Origin: an uncultured Pelagibacteraceae bacterium
GTDB taxonomy: Bacteria; Pseudomonadota; Alphaproteobacteria; Pelagibacterales; Pelagibacteraceae
Direction of reading: 5' to 3'
Assembly: GCA_902518235.1 (NCBI GenBank)
Contig: CABYFN010000007.1
Location: 1 to 40,330 of the forward strand
Length of the DNA stretch: 40,330 bases
Position numbers and translations under genes: made by a program. Positions 18,546-27,628 of this stretch are shown here, in pieces. The notes under the pieces are model-generated. The model searched no databases and was not told the origin of the DNA. It saw only the letters and a program-made list of their open reading frames with translations. Every line of letters starts with the position of its first letter. Position 1 is the first letter of the stretch.

Positions 18546-19490
18546 TTAGCTGTACATACCTTCTTTTACTTTAATCATTTTGTACATTAGGTCATTCAAG
18601 GGTGTAGCTATTCCATGTTTTTTTCCTATTTTAGATACAGCGCCACTTATGAAATCAATTTCAGTTTTTCTTTTATAAAGTACATCAAAAGCCATTGATG
18701 ATTTATTTGTTTGTTTTGAATCAACAATCTTATTAAACATGAATAAACACTCATCCTCTGAAACATCAACACCATCTGCTAAAGCAACATCTCTTGTTTC
18801 TAAAATTATCTCTTTACCTAAACTTCTTGAGACGTCGTTGGCATTATTATTTATGTAAAGATCAGTGTGATGCAGATCAAAAATAGCCGAAAGTGGGCCT
18901 ATCGCGGTTAATGCAAAAAGTTTCATCCACTTTCTTTTTTTTACATCCTCAGCTGCAATCATTTCTAAATTATGAGCAGTAAATGTGTCTGCAATTTCAG
19001 TTATTCTATCTGTTATCCCACCATCATATTCTCCAATCCAAGAGGGTAGAGCTGCATGATTCATAATATGACCAGGGCCTAAGATATTTGATGCTTGAGT
19101 TGTTGTTCCACCAATTACTTTTTCGTCGCCAACAATACTTTTAATTATTGCCTCATGTCCAATTCCATTTTGAAAAGACATAAAAACTGTTTTATCGCCA
19201 ATAATATTTATAATACTTTTTAATGCAGGCTCTAAAGCTGTTGCTTTACACATGACTATCACAGCATCAACTTTTCCAATTGTAGATGGATCTGATGTTG
19301 CTGGTACTTTTATGAATCTATCACCACCATGACCATCCATTTTTAGACCATTTTTATTTATTTCATCAACATGCTCTTTCCAAACATCAATGAGCGTTAC
19401 ATTTAGACCTTTTTCAGATAGTAGACCCCCAAATAGACATCCCATTGCTCCCGCTCCAAGAACTGCAACTTTTAAATCTTTATTATTCAT
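18546..19490 (-). CDS. 2-dehydropantoate 2-reductase-like (ApbA/PanE family) oxidoreductase
   Basis: A 314-residue NAD(P)-dependent reductase. GAGAMG at 12-17 is the dinucleotide-binding motif. SFQNGIGHE is the typical PanE second motif, and RKWMKLFALTAIGPLSAI carries the family lysine, probably Lys190. The C-terminal helical domain ends with SGAVSKIGKKHGIATPLNDLMYKMIK, which is standard. Authentic PanE makes pantoate for coenzyme A. Here the catabolic setting, with no panB or panC nearby, favours a 2-keto or 3-keto acid reductase of the same family. It is the promoter-proximal gene of the group that runs to 16572 and is divergent from the DUF1907 gene. Confidence 0.82.
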   Translation of the reverse strand: MNNKDLKVAVLGAGAMGCLFGGLLSEKGLNVTLIDVWKEHVDEINKNGLKMDGHGGDRFIKVPATSDPSTIGKVDAVIVMCKATALEPALKSIINIIGDKTVFMSFQNGIGHEAIIKSIVGDEKVIGGTTTQASNILGPGHIMNHAALPSWIGEYDGGITDRITEIADTFTAHNLEMIAAEDVKKRKWMKLFALTAIGPLSAIFDLHHTDLYINNNANDVSRSLGKEIILETRDVALADGVDVSEDECLFMFNKIVDSKQTNKSSMAFDVLYKRKTEIDFISGAVSKIGKKHGIATPLNDLMYKMIKVKEGMYS

Positions 19491-19553
19491 TTTTAAGAAA
19501 CAAATATATTAATGTATAGAAATTATGCAATATATTATGTAACTAATTTATAT

Positions 19554-20522
19554 ATGGAATTAAAAATAGAAAAAGGAATTTTCAAGGAATTTGATTTGGA
19601 TGAGATAACAAGTGCGTTGCAAGTTGGATTGTCAAAAAATTTTGAAAGTGTCACAGCAAAGATAGTTGATTGTCCAAATTTAAGAGATTGGAATTGTCCT
19701 TCAGAAGGAATGAGTGGTAACCAAAGAATAATTGATGTTGGAGGAGAACCGTATATGCACGATCCTAAATATATTGGTGCTGAATTCGATTATGCAGAAA
19801 TATCAAAATTGATTGGGTCAGAAAAATCATACGCACTTGGTGCAGGATCTGGAGCAATGTCTTGTCTTGATGGGCACTGTGGTGAATTGGTTATAAACGA
19901 AAACTTAACAACAAAGGAGTATAGATCTTTAATAGCAAGAGTAGGTACAGATAAAAAATGTATTGTAGAGGACTATAATGACAGTAAACATGGTGGACTT
20001 GGCAATGTTTATTATTCAGATGGTGTTAAGGGTAAAGTTATTTATTTAAAGATAAAGAAAAGAATTGGAAAACAAGGCTCATTGCCTCAAGCAATCAGAG
20101 CAGCACTTTCAGAAAATTTAAAAATATTTAACAATGATCATATCGCTTTAGCTGGTGTATTTAGAGTTTTAAATGGAAAAATAAGATCGCATGTTCAACC
20201 AGATTATAAGGATATAAAACATGAATACTACGATCCAAAATTAATGAAATGTACAAAAGATTTTCTTCAATTTTATGAGCCAGTAGGGCCAAAATTACAA
20301 TGTTATACCGTTTTATGGACAGGAGATCCAATGGGTGGAGAATTAAATCTAAGAGAGTCTGGAGAGCATACACATTTTCATTCATACGAACATAAAAATG
20401 ATGCAGGACATTATCATTTTGATGTGACACCAGACGAGATAGAATACGAAGGATATTTTAATACTGCACAAGAAGTTCACAGAGTAAATAATATTTACAA
20501 AGAATTAGCTGCGAAAAATTAA
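19554..20522 (+). CDS. DUF1907 protein, bacterial homologue of human C11orf54 (putative ester hydrolase)
   Basis: I choose ATG 19554, giving 322 residues starting MELKIEKGIFKEFDLDEI; an earlier ATG at 19512 adds a 14-residue tail with no family support. The stretches LQVGLSKNFESVTAKIVDCPNLR, DVGGEPYM, GAGSGAM and GGLGNVYYSDGVKGKV agree with my memory of human C11orf54 (PTD012). The human protein has a zinc site of three His with spacing 2 and 10; His274, His276 and His286 in the segment HTHFHSYEHKNDAGHYHFD reproduce that spacing. PTD012 has esterase activity on a model ester, but the physiological substrate is unclear. The gene converges on the HpaI aldolase gene with one base between stops, inside sugar-acid catabolism. 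Confidence 0.82.
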   Translation: MELKIEKGIFKEFDLDEITSALQVGLSKNFESVTAKIVDCPNLRDWNCPSEGMSGNQRIIDVGGEPYMHDPKYIGAEFDYAEISKLIGSEKSYALGAGSGAMSCLDGHCGELVINENLTTKEYRSLIARVGTDKKCIVEDYNDSKHGGLGNVYYSDGVKGKVIYLKIKKRIGKQGSLPQAIRAALSENLKIFNNDHIALAGVFRVLNGKIRSHVQPDYKDIKHEYYDPKLMKCTKDFLQFYEPVGPKLQCYTVLWTGDPMGGELNLRESGEHTHFHSYEHKNDAGHYHFDVTPDEIEYEGYFNTAQEVHRVNNIYKELAAKN

Positions 20523-20523
20523 T

Positions 20524-21315
20524 TTAGTAAGTTTCAGACTCTTTTTTGCTTATTGAGCCTTTCATTTTTTCTACAATTGCCTTAGCACCAGCGCTCATTG
20601 CCCTTTGATCTGCTCCTATAGTTACAAAGTTAAATCCTTTATCGATCATTTTTTGTGCATACTCAGGTGTTCCATTATGAATTCCTGCAAAAATATTATT
20701 TTTTTTAGCATGCTCTAAAATTCTAAGAATTTCAGAATATGCCTTTGTATCTTCTGGTCTATCAAATCCAGGCTTTTCTCCAATTGCTAAACTTAAGTCA
20801 GCTGGGCCAATATATATTCCATCTACACCATCTGTAGACATAATTTCATCTAATTTATCTAATGATTCTTTTGTTTCAATCATAGCTAATTTTAAAATTT
20901 CATCATTTGCATGGTCGGCATAATCAGCTCCACCATAAATCAATCCTCTAACAGGACCAAAACTTCTATATCCTCTTGGAGGATACATGCATGCTTGTAC
21001 AAATCTTTCTGCCTCTTCTTTATTGCTAACCATAGGACATATAATTCCATAACAACCGGCGTCTAGAATTTTCATTATTTGACCTGGTTCATTCCAATTT
21101 ACTCTAGCAAGAGGAGTTACATCAGTTGATGAAATAGTTTGAAGCATTGGAAGTGCATTTGTGTAATCAACAAGTCCATGCTGCATGTCTACAGTTAGAG
21201 AATCCCAACCTTGATGCGCCATAACTTCTGCTGATACAGTGCTTGGTATTTGTAACCAACCATTTACAACAGGCTTACCTTCAGCCATCATTTGTTTGAC
21301 TTTATTTTTTCTCAT
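20524..21315 (-). CDS. HpcH/HpaI-family class II aldolase
   Basis: A 263-residue metal-dependent pyruvate aldolase. VNGWLQIPSTVSAEVMAH and DSLTVDMQHGLVDY form the first strands with the catalytic-type His. MIETKESLDKLDEI carries the metal-binding Glu, and IYIGPADLSLAIG the metal-binding Asp. PRGYRSFGPVRG is the typical arginine loop. Relatives cleave 2-keto-3-deoxy sugar acids, for example 2-keto-3-deoxy-L-rhamnonate, or 4-hydroxy-2-oxoheptanedioate, into pyruvate and an aldehyde. Its ATG overlaps the TAA of the upstream aldehyde dehydrogenase by one base, suggesting that the enzyme pair makes an aldehyde and oxidises it. A sugar-acid role is favoured because no aromatic catabolism genes are present. 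Confidence 0.86.
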   Translation of the reverse strand: MRKNKVKQMMAEGKPVVNGWLQIPSTVSAEVMAHQGWDSLTVDMQHGLVDYTNALPMLQTISSTDVTPLARVNWNEPGQIMKILDAGCYGIICPMVSNKEEAERFVQACMYPPRGYRSFGPVRGLIYGGADYADHANDEILKLAMIETKESLDKLDEIMSTDGVDGIYIGPADLSLAIGEKPGFDRPEDTKAYSEILRILEHAKKNNIFAGIHNGTPEYAQKMIDKGFNFVTIGADQRAMSAGAKAIVEKMKGSISKKESETY

Positions 21316-22757
21316 TAATAATTGAGACCGAAGTGAGTATACTTAACGTTCAAATAATCTTTGATGGCCATAGAACCACCTTCTCTTCCATAACCTGTTT
21401 GTTTTATTCCTCCAAAAGGCACTTCAGCAAAAGCAATTGTTGGATGGTTCACTGCGCATGTTCCAGTTTCCATTTTTTCTGAGACTTTGTGCGCTTTTTC
21501 TAAGGAATTTGTGTAGATATAGCTTGCTAAACCAAGGTCATTATCATTAGCTCGCTTAACAACTTCATCTGTGTCTTTAAAAGTAAGCAATGGAACTAAA
21601 GGTCCAAATGGCTCTTCTTTAGCAATTGTAAAATTATCTTTAACATTGTCAAAAATAGTTGGTTCGTAAAAATACCCTTTATTAAAACCAGCAGGTCTTT
21701 TTCCACCACATAAAACAGTCGCTCCTTCGCTTTTAGTTTTTTCTACTAATGCCTCTATTTCATTTAATCTTTTTTCTGTTGTTAAAGGCCCCAGAATTGT
21801 ATCTTCATCCATACCGTTACCAACTTTAAGCTTAGTAACCTTTTCAACTAATGTTTTAGCAAATTCATCTTTTTTACTTTCATGAATATAAAATCTAGCA
21901 GGTGATATACAAACTTGACCATTATTTCTAAATTTAGCAGTGATTGCCATGTCAGTAACTTTATTAATATCTACATCGTCAAAAACAATAAAAGGTGAAT
22001 GACCACTTAACTCCATTGTAACTCTTTGCACTTTTTCAGCAGCTTGTTTTAAAATTAGTTTTCCAACTCTTGTTGAACCAGTTATAGAAACTTTTTTTAC
22101 TATATCAGATGATATTAATTGAGATGAAATTTTAGCTGGGTCACCAGATAATAAATTTACTACTCCTGGAGGAACACCCGCATCATTTATAATATTCATA
22201 AGTTCCATTACACTACCTGGAGTAATTACATCAGGCTTACAAATTACTGAACATCCTGCAGCTAAAGCAGTGGAAATTTTTCTTGAAGATAAAACTATTG
22301 GAAAATTCCATGGTATTAATCCAGCAACTACTCCAACTGGCTCATATTTTACATACATTCTTGTATGTTCAAATCTACTTTCAACTATTTGACCATAAAT
22401 TCTTTTTGTCTCTTCAGAGTTCCATTCAAAAATATCTGCAGCTCCTCCAACTTCTCCTTTTGCTTCTGAGAGTGGCTTTCCAACTTCTAATGTTAACCAC
22501 TTAGCTAATACATCAGTTCTCTCTCTCATTAGGTCGGCAATTTTTCTTATAATTTTTGATCTTTGCCAAGGTGGAGTATTTCTCCAAACCTCAAGACCTT
22601 TTTCTGCAGACTTAAGTGCTTTGTTTACATCTTCTTCACCTGCTTTGGATGCCTTACCTAAAACTTCCTCAGTTGCAGGATTTAAAACATCATAAGTTTC
22701 ATTATTTTGTGATGCTTGCCATTTGCCATCAATGAATTGTCCAAATTTGCTATACAT
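21315..22757 (-). CDS. NAD(P)-dependent aldehyde dehydrogenase
   Basis: A 480-residue ALDH-superfamily enzyme. Catalytic Cys283 is in FRNNGQVCISPARF, the general base Glu249 in VTMELSGHSPF, Asn151 in IPWNFP and Lys174 in VICKPD. SITGSTRVGK is the cofactor-binding turn. These are features of the hydrolytic succinate-semialdehyde/lactaldehyde type. It does not resemble the CoA-dependent IolA/MmsA type in the motifs I can judge. It is followed directly by the HpaI aldolase gene (1 bp overlap), so it probably oxidises the aldehyde released there, such as lactaldehyde or glycolaldehyde. The promoter lies in the 55 bp shared with iolD. Confidence 0.9.
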   Translation of the reverse strand: MYSKFGQFIDGKWQASQNNETYDVLNPATEEVLGKASKAGEEDVNKALKSAEKGLEVWRNTPPWQRSKIIRKIADLMRERTDVLAKWLTLEVGKPLSEAKGEVGGAADIFEWNSEETKRIYGQIVESRFEHTRMYVKYEPVGVVAGLIPWNFPIVLSSRKISTALAAGCSVICKPDVITPGSVMELMNIINDAGVPPGVVNLLSGDPAKISSQLISSDIVKKVSITGSTRVGKLILKQAAEKVQRVTMELSGHSPFIVFDDVDINKVTDMAITAKFRNNGQVCISPARFYIHESKKDEFAKTLVEKVTKLKVGNGMDEDTILGPLTTEKRLNEIEALVEKTKSEGATVLCGGKRPAGFNKGYFYEPTIFDNVKDNFTIAKEEPFGPLVPLLTFKDTDEVVKRANDNDLGLASYIYTNSLEKAHKVSEKMETGTCAVNHPTIAFAEVPFGGIKQTGYGREGGSMAIKDYLNVKYTHFGLNY

Positions 22758-22812
22758 AATTTTTATTTTGTGGTTTATTAGTTGAATATTTGAGGAGAAT
22801 ATAACTAGAAAA

Positions 22813-24657
22813 ATGAGAAAAATAAAGCTTACTTGCGCGCATGCATTGGTTAAACATTTAATCGCTCAAAAAGTCTATATTGATGGTCAAGTTAAGCCTT
22901 TGTTTCCTGGTGTATTCGGTATATTTGGACATGGAAATGTCGCCTGTCTAGGACAAGCATTAGAGGAAAATAAAGATCAACTTCCAACATACAGGGGTCA
23001 TCACGAACAAAATATGGCTTTAACAGGTGTTGCTTATGCAAGAGCTAAAAGAAGAAAGCAAATTTTTATTGCAACAAGTTCGGTTGGACCAGGATCTACA
23101 AACCTAGTTACAGCATCAGCTGTAGCAATGAGTAATAGATTACCAATTTTATTTTTACCTGGAGACACTTACGCAAATAGAATGCCAGATCCAGTTTTGC
23201 AACAGGTTGAACACTTTTCAAATCCGGGAATGACAGCTAACGACTCATTTAAACCAGTTACAAAATATTTTGATAGAATTACAAGACCAGAGCAAATATT
23301 ACAGTCACTCCCTCAAGCAATTCAAACCATGTTAGATCCAGCAGAGTGTGGACCTGCATGTTTATCTTTGTGCCAAGATGTACAAGGTGAAACTTTTGAT
23401 TATCCTGAGGAATTTTTTAAAGAAAGAATTCATAATATTAGAAGACCTAGACCTGACGATTTTCAAATCAAACAAGCAGTTGAAAAAATTAAAAATTCGA
23501 AAAAACCTATTATAATTTCTGGAGGTGGAGTATTTTATTCTGATGCCATGGATGAGTTAGGCAATTTTGCAATTAAACATAATATACCAGTAACCCAAAC
23601 AGTTATGGGATACTCAACAATGAAAAAAGATCATTCTCATTTTGTAGGACCAATAGGTGGCCTTGGTGGCAAGGCAGCAAATAACTTGGCAAAAGAAACT
23701 GATTTAGCAATTTGCATAGGAACTAAGCTTGCAGATTTTACAACCGGCTCGTGGGCTAATTTTGAAAATCCTGAATTTAAATTAGTTTCAATTAATATAG
23801 CAAGACATGATGCCAACAAACATTTAGCAGAAGCAGTTATAGGTGACGCAAAAGTTACCTTAACAGAATTATCTAACGCTATTGGGGATTGGAAATCATC
23901 TGATAGCTGGCATAAAAAATCACAAGTCGAGTTAAAATCTTGGAATGAATACGTGGATAAAGAAAGCGGTCCAACAAATCAAGAATTACCAAGTTATGCT
24001 CATGCTGTTGGAGCAATTTATAGAAATTCAGATCCAACTGATATAGCTGTTACAGCAGCTGGAGGTTTGGTCGGAGAAGTTGTTCAAGTTTGGCGTCCAA
24101 AAGAGTTAAATACTCATGAAACGGAGTGGGGATTTAGTTGCATGAGTTATGAAATTTCTGGTGCTCTTGGTATAAAAATGGCCAATCCTGACAAAGATGT
24201 AATTGCTTTTGTTGGCGATGGATCATACTTACTTAACAATTCAGATATATATTCCTCAGTAATTACTAATAATAAACTAATAATCATTGTATGTGATAAT
24301 GGAGGTCATGCTGTTATAAATAGACTTCAATTGTTCAAGGGTGGAAAAGAATTTAATTGTTTGTTTAATTCCTCAAATATTCAAAACTCCAAAGAAGTAA
24401 ATTTCGCTCAACATGCAGCAAGCATGGGAGCAAAATCAGAACATGTTTCTAGTATTTCAGAATTAGAAGAAGCATTTAAAAGAGCTAAACAATCAGATGT
24501 AACTTATGTTATATCAATTAAAACACATAGTTACGAATGGCTTGAAGGATCAGCTTATTGGGAAAGCCCTACGCTTGAAATACCAACATCAAAAGAAAAT
24601 GAAGAAGCATTAAAACTCCACAAAGAAGGAAAATCAAAACAGAGACAAGGTGTTTAA
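22813..24657 (+). CDS. iolD: Trihydroxycyclohexane-1,2-dione hydrolase IolD
   Basis: A 614-residue thiamine diphosphate enzyme of the acetolactate synthase fold. The N-terminal domain shows PGVFGIFGHGNVACLGQAL and the catalytic Glu in TYRGHHEQNMALTG. SSVGPGSTNLVTASAVAMSN, DPVLQQVEHFSNPGMTANDSFKPV and ITRPEQILQSLPQA are strongly IolD-like. The diphosphate/Mg motif starts at Gly468-Asp469-Gly470 and continues NNSDIYSS to CDNGGHAVI. IolD opens the ring of 3D-(3,5/4)-trihydroxycyclohexane-1,2-dione to 5-deoxy-glucuronate. It is divergent from the aldehyde dehydrogenase, and a TATAAC at 22800-22805 could be a -10 box that leaves almost no leader. No iolB follows, which is unusual. Confidence 0.93.
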   Translation: MRKIKLTCAHALVKHLIAQKVYIDGQVKPLFPGVFGIFGHGNVACLGQALEENKDQLPTYRGHHEQNMALTGVAYARAKRRKQIFIATSSVGPGSTNLVTASAVAMSNRLPILFLPGDTYANRMPDPVLQQVEHFSNPGMTANDSFKPVTKYFDRITRPEQILQSLPQAIQTMLDPAECGPACLSLCQDVQGETFDYPEEFFKERIHNIRRPRPDDFQIKQAVEKIKNSKKPIIISGGGVFYSDAMDELGNFAIKHNIPVTQTVMGYSTMKKDHSHFVGPIGGLGGKAANNLAKETDLAICIGTKLADFTTGSWANFENPEFKLVSINIARHDANKHLAEAVIGDAKVTLTELSNAIGDWKSSDSWHKKSQVELKSWNEYVDKESGPTNQELPSYAHAVGAIYRNSDPTDIAVTAAGGLVGEVVQVWRPKELNTHETEWGFSCMSYEISGALGIKMANPDKDVIAFVGDGSYLLNNSDIYSSVITNNKLIIIVCDNGGHAVINRLQLFKGGKEFNCLFNSSNIQNSKEVNFAQHAASMGAKSEHVSSISELEEAFKRAKQSDVTYVISIKTHSYEWLEGSAYWESPTLEIPTSKENEEALKLHKEGKSKQRQGV

Positions 24658-24666
24658 AAACTTTAT

Positions 24667-25824
24667 ATGAATAAAGTTTTTAAAATTGGTTTAATAGGTT
24701 GCGGACATATTGCTGAAACATATTTTAGAGCTGAAAAATATTTTAATAATATTAAAATTATTAAATGTGCTGATATTAATGAAAAAGCTTCTAAGCGTTG
24801 TGCTTTAAATTTTGGAATAAAATCTGTAACTGTTAATGATCTCCTTAAAGATAAGGAAATTGAAATTATTTTAAACCTTACAATTCCAAAAGCACATTAT
24901 CAAATATCCAAAAAAGCTTTAATAAACGGAAAACATGTTTATTCAGAAAAACCATTAGCAATAAATTTAAATGATGGAAAAACATTATTAAAAATTTCAA
25001 AAAAGAAAAAATTATATTTAGGAAACGCTCCTGATACTTTTTTAGGGGGTGGAATTCAAAAATCTAAAGAATTAGTTGAAAAAAATATTATAGGAAATGT
25101 AAAATTAGGAAATGCAGTTTTTGCATTTCCTGGTATTCAATCCTACCATCCTAATCCTGAACCTTGGTTTACAAAAAAAGAAGGAGGTCCTGTTATCGAT
25201 ATGGGACCATATTATATTACTGCTTTAGTAAATCTTTTAGGACCAGCAAAAAAAGTTACAGGCACTATCATTCAAGGCCAAAAATACAGAACTATTGGGA
25301 TAGGACCAAAAAAAGGCAAAAAATTTAAAGTAGAATGTCCAACTACTTATTTATCTACAATTACTTTTAAAAATAACTCCATTATAAGATTAACATTATC
25401 ATTTGATGTTATAGCTCATCAAAGAAATCATATTGAATTATATGGAGAAAAAGGGTCAATGATAGTTCCAGATCCAAATATGTTTGGTGGATCAGTATTA
25501 ACTTGCAATAAATTAGGCGATAACTGGAAAGAGTTTAAGACTACAAAAATGCCATTAGGGAGAATTAATATAAGAACACAAAGTTCAAGAGCAAATGAAA
25601 CACCAACTAATGCAAACTATCGAGGTGTGGGGTTGTCAGAGATGGCATATTCGATTGAAAATAAAAGAAAACATTTATGTAATGGTGAAATTTCTCTTCA
25701 TGTATTGGACATTATAACTTCTATTATGAAAGCAGCCAAATCTGGCAAAATTCAATATATTGAAAGCTTTTGCACAAAACCAAAAAAGTTTTCAAAATTA
25801 GATATTAAGAAATTACTAAAATAA
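24667..25824 (+). CDS. Gfo/Idh/MocA-family oxidoreductase
   Basis: A 385-residue NAD(P)-dependent oxidoreductase. GLIGCGHIAETYFRAE is the Rossmann motif, YSEKPLAINL holds the family lysine, and GGPVIDMGPYYITALVNLLGP is the catalytic Asp/Tyr segment, which here has Tyr where many relatives have His. ELYGEKGSMIVPDPN is the usual C-domain strand. It lies 9 bp after iolD and 7 bp before a hydroxyacid dehydrogenase gene, so the three form one transcript. Substrate is probably a cyclitol or sugar. It differs clearly from the two Gfo/Idh proteins at 13500-15643 and is not a recent copy of either. Confidence 0.85.
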   Translation: MNKVFKIGLIGCGHIAETYFRAEKYFNNIKIIKCADINEKASKRCALNFGIKSVTVNDLLKDKEIEIILNLTIPKAHYQISKKALINGKHVYSEKPLAINLNDGKTLLKISKKKKLYLGNAPDTFLGGGIQKSKELVEKNIIGNVKLGNAVFAFPGIQSYHPNPEPWFTKKEGGPVIDMGPYYITALVNLLGPAKKVTGTIIQGQKYRTIGIGPKKGKKFKVECPTTYLSTITFKNNSIIRLTLSFDVIAHQRNHIELYGEKGSMIVPDPNMFGGSVLTCNKLGDNWKEFKTTKMPLGRINIRTQSSRANETPTNANYRGVGLSEMAYSIENKRKHLCNGEISLHVLDIITSIMKAAKSGKIQYIESFCTKPKKFSKLDIKKLLK

Positions 25825-25831
25825 ATATAAA

Positions 25832-26854
25832 ATGAAAAAACATATCGTAATTTCAGATCCATTTCCAAGAACATTAGATTTAATTTTTTCAAAAAAAAAA
25901 CTAAAAGAATTAAAATCAAAATATAAATTAATTACAGCTCCTAAGTTAAATAAAAAAGATTTTTATAAAAAAAATATTCACAAAGCCACTTTTATAATGG
26001 GTCAACCAGACCTTGACAAAAATCTTTTATCGAGGGCTTCAAAATTAAAATGTATTATAAATGTTGAAAGTAATTTCATGGATAATATTGATTATGAATA
26101 TTGTTTTAAAAAAAAAATTGATGTCATAGCTACTTCACCTGTGTTTGCAAAGCCAGTTGCTGAAATAGCTTTAGGTATGACTTTATCCGTGTTAAGAAAT
26201 ATCCATAATGCTCATTTCGATTTTGTAAAAGGAAAAGAAAAATACGGTTTGGAAAGTAATTTAAGCGCTTCACTATTAACAAATAAAAAAATTGGTTTAC
26301 TAGGCTTTGGAGATTTGGCGAAGGCGCTTTGTCCTCTGCTGCTACCCTTTACAAAAAATATAAATGTATTTGATCCCTGGGTACCTTACAAAATTATTAA
26401 AAAAGCTGGTTTTAAATCTATAAATTTAAATAAAATGTTCAGCGATTGCGAGATTATTTATGTTTTAGCAACAATCACAACTAAAAATAAAAATCTGATA
26501 GACAAAAAATTATTAAATAGAATGAAGCCAAAATCAGTTTTTGTTTTAATGAGTAGAGCAGCAATTGTTAACTTTGAAGATCTTAAAAAAAGAATTAAAA
26601 AAGGAGATATCTATGTCGCAACAGATGTATTTCCTGAAGAGCCGGTTAAAAAAAATGATCCAATTAGAAAACTGAAAAATGTATTGTTTTCAGCTCATAG
26701 GGCTGGAGCTTTAGAACAGGCTTTTTTTGGCATGGGTGAAATTGTTCTAAAAGATATGAGCTTAATTTTAAAAAAAAAGGCACCAAAATTCTGCAAAAGG
26801 GCTCAAAGCAAAACAGTAAATCTGTTAGCCTCAAAACCTGTTGCAATTAACTGA
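25832..26854 (+). CDS. Divergent D-isomer-specific 2-hydroxyacid dehydrogenase
   Basis: A 340-residue member of the hydroxyacid dehydrogenase family. The cofactor motif is GFGDLA (158-163) where GxGxxG is usual, so the last glycine is replaced by alanine. Arg242 in LMSRAAIV, Glu269 or Glu270 in VFPEEPV and His289 in FSAHRAGA form the expected triad. DPWVPYK follows the second cofactor strand. It is more Lys/Ile-rich and more diverged than the gene at 16572 and is not its duplicate by eye. It follows the Gfo/Idh gene by 7 bp and precedes the ABC transporter by 22 bp, perhaps in the same operon as iolD. Confidence 0.83.
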   Translation: MKKHIVISDPFPRTLDLIFSKKKLKELKSKYKLITAPKLNKKDFYKKNIHKATFIMGQPDLDKNLLSRASKLKCIINVESNFMDNIDYEYCFKKKIDVIATSPVFAKPVAEIALGMTLSVLRNIHNAHFDFVKGKEKYGLESNLSASLLTNKKIGLLGFGDLAKALCPLLLPFTKNINVFDPWVPYKIIKKAGFKSINLNKMFSDCEIIYVLATITTKNKNLIDKKLLNRMKPKSVFVLMSRAAIVNFEDLKKRIKKGDIYVATDVFPEEPVKKNDPIRKLKNVLFSAHRAGALEQAFFGMGEIVLKDMSLILKKKAPKFCKRAQSKTVNLLASKPVAIN

Positions 26855-26876
26855 TTTTTTTATATTTTCTTCACTT

Positions 26877-27626
26877 ATGTCATCAATTAATCAACTACTT
26901 CTAGAAGCAAAAAGTGTAACAAAGTACTTTGGAACTATAACAGCTCTTGAGAATGTTAATTTAAAGATACATGCAGGAGAATGTCTTGGTGTTGTGGGTG
27001 ACAATGGAGCTGGAAAAACGACATTAATGAAGGTTTTATCTGGACTTTATAAACCAAGTTCTGGTTCACTATATTTCGATGGTAAAAAAGAGATATTAGA
27101 AAGTCCAAAAGACTCACAAGAGTTAGGCTTAGAAATGGTTTACCAAGATTTGGCTTTAGCGGGAAATCTTCCTATTGGTGAAAATATTTTTTTGGGACGT
27201 GAGCCTACTAAAAATCTTGGTTTTATTAAGCTACTAGATTTTAAAAAAATAAAAGAGCTTACTGATGCCCATTTAGGTAAGTTAAAAATTAATGTAAAAA
27301 GTGCAGATCAAAAAGTCGAGGAACTTTCAGGGGGTCAAAGACAAGCGGTAGCCATAGCAAGATCTACAGCGTTCAATGCGAAGGTAGTTATTATGGATGA
27401 ACCCACTGCTGCTCTTGCTATTAAGGAAGTTGGAAAAGTATTAGATTTAATTAATAGCTTAAAAAAAACTGGAGTAGGTGTAATTGTAATTAGCCATAGA
27501 ATGGATGACATTTTTGCTGTTTGTGATCGTGTGATGGCTTTATTTCAAGGAACTAATTTTGCTGAATCTGAATTATCAAAAACTTCTAGAGACGAAGTAA
27601 TTGGTTGGATCATGGGAAAAAAATAA
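26877..27626 (+). CDS. CUT2-type sugar ABC transporter ATP-binding protein, single domain
   Basis: With ATG 26877 the product is 249 residues, starting MSSINQLLLEAKSVTKYFG. An ATG at 26841 would overlap the upstream gene and add an unlikely hydrophobic tail. Walker A is GDNGAGKTT (41-49), the signature LSGGQ (150-154), Walker B VVIMDEP (170-176) and the switch His is in VIVISHRMDDI. CUT2 ATPases such as RbsA are usually fused doubles of about 500 residues; this is the half-size type known from the fructose transporter FrcA, so it probably works as a homodimer. It energises the permease that follows 2 bp later. Confidence 0.9.
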   Translation: MSSINQLLLEAKSVTKYFGTITALENVNLKIHAGECLGVVGDNGAGKTTLMKVLSGLYKPSSGSLYFDGKKEILESPKDSQELGLEMVYQDLALAGNLPIGENIFLGREPTKNLGFIKLLDFKKIKELTDAHLGKLKINVKSADQKVEELSGGQRQAVAIARSTAFNAKVVIMDEPTAALAIKEVGKVLDLINSLKKTGVGVIVISHRMDDIFAVCDRVMALFQGTNFAESELSKTSRDEVIGWIMGKK

Positions 27627-27628
27627 TT

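Noticed and set aside
19512..19553. 14-residue extension of the DUF1907 protein
   Set aside because: The added residues are hydrophobic and Tyr-rich without family support; the ATG at 19554 fits the family start.
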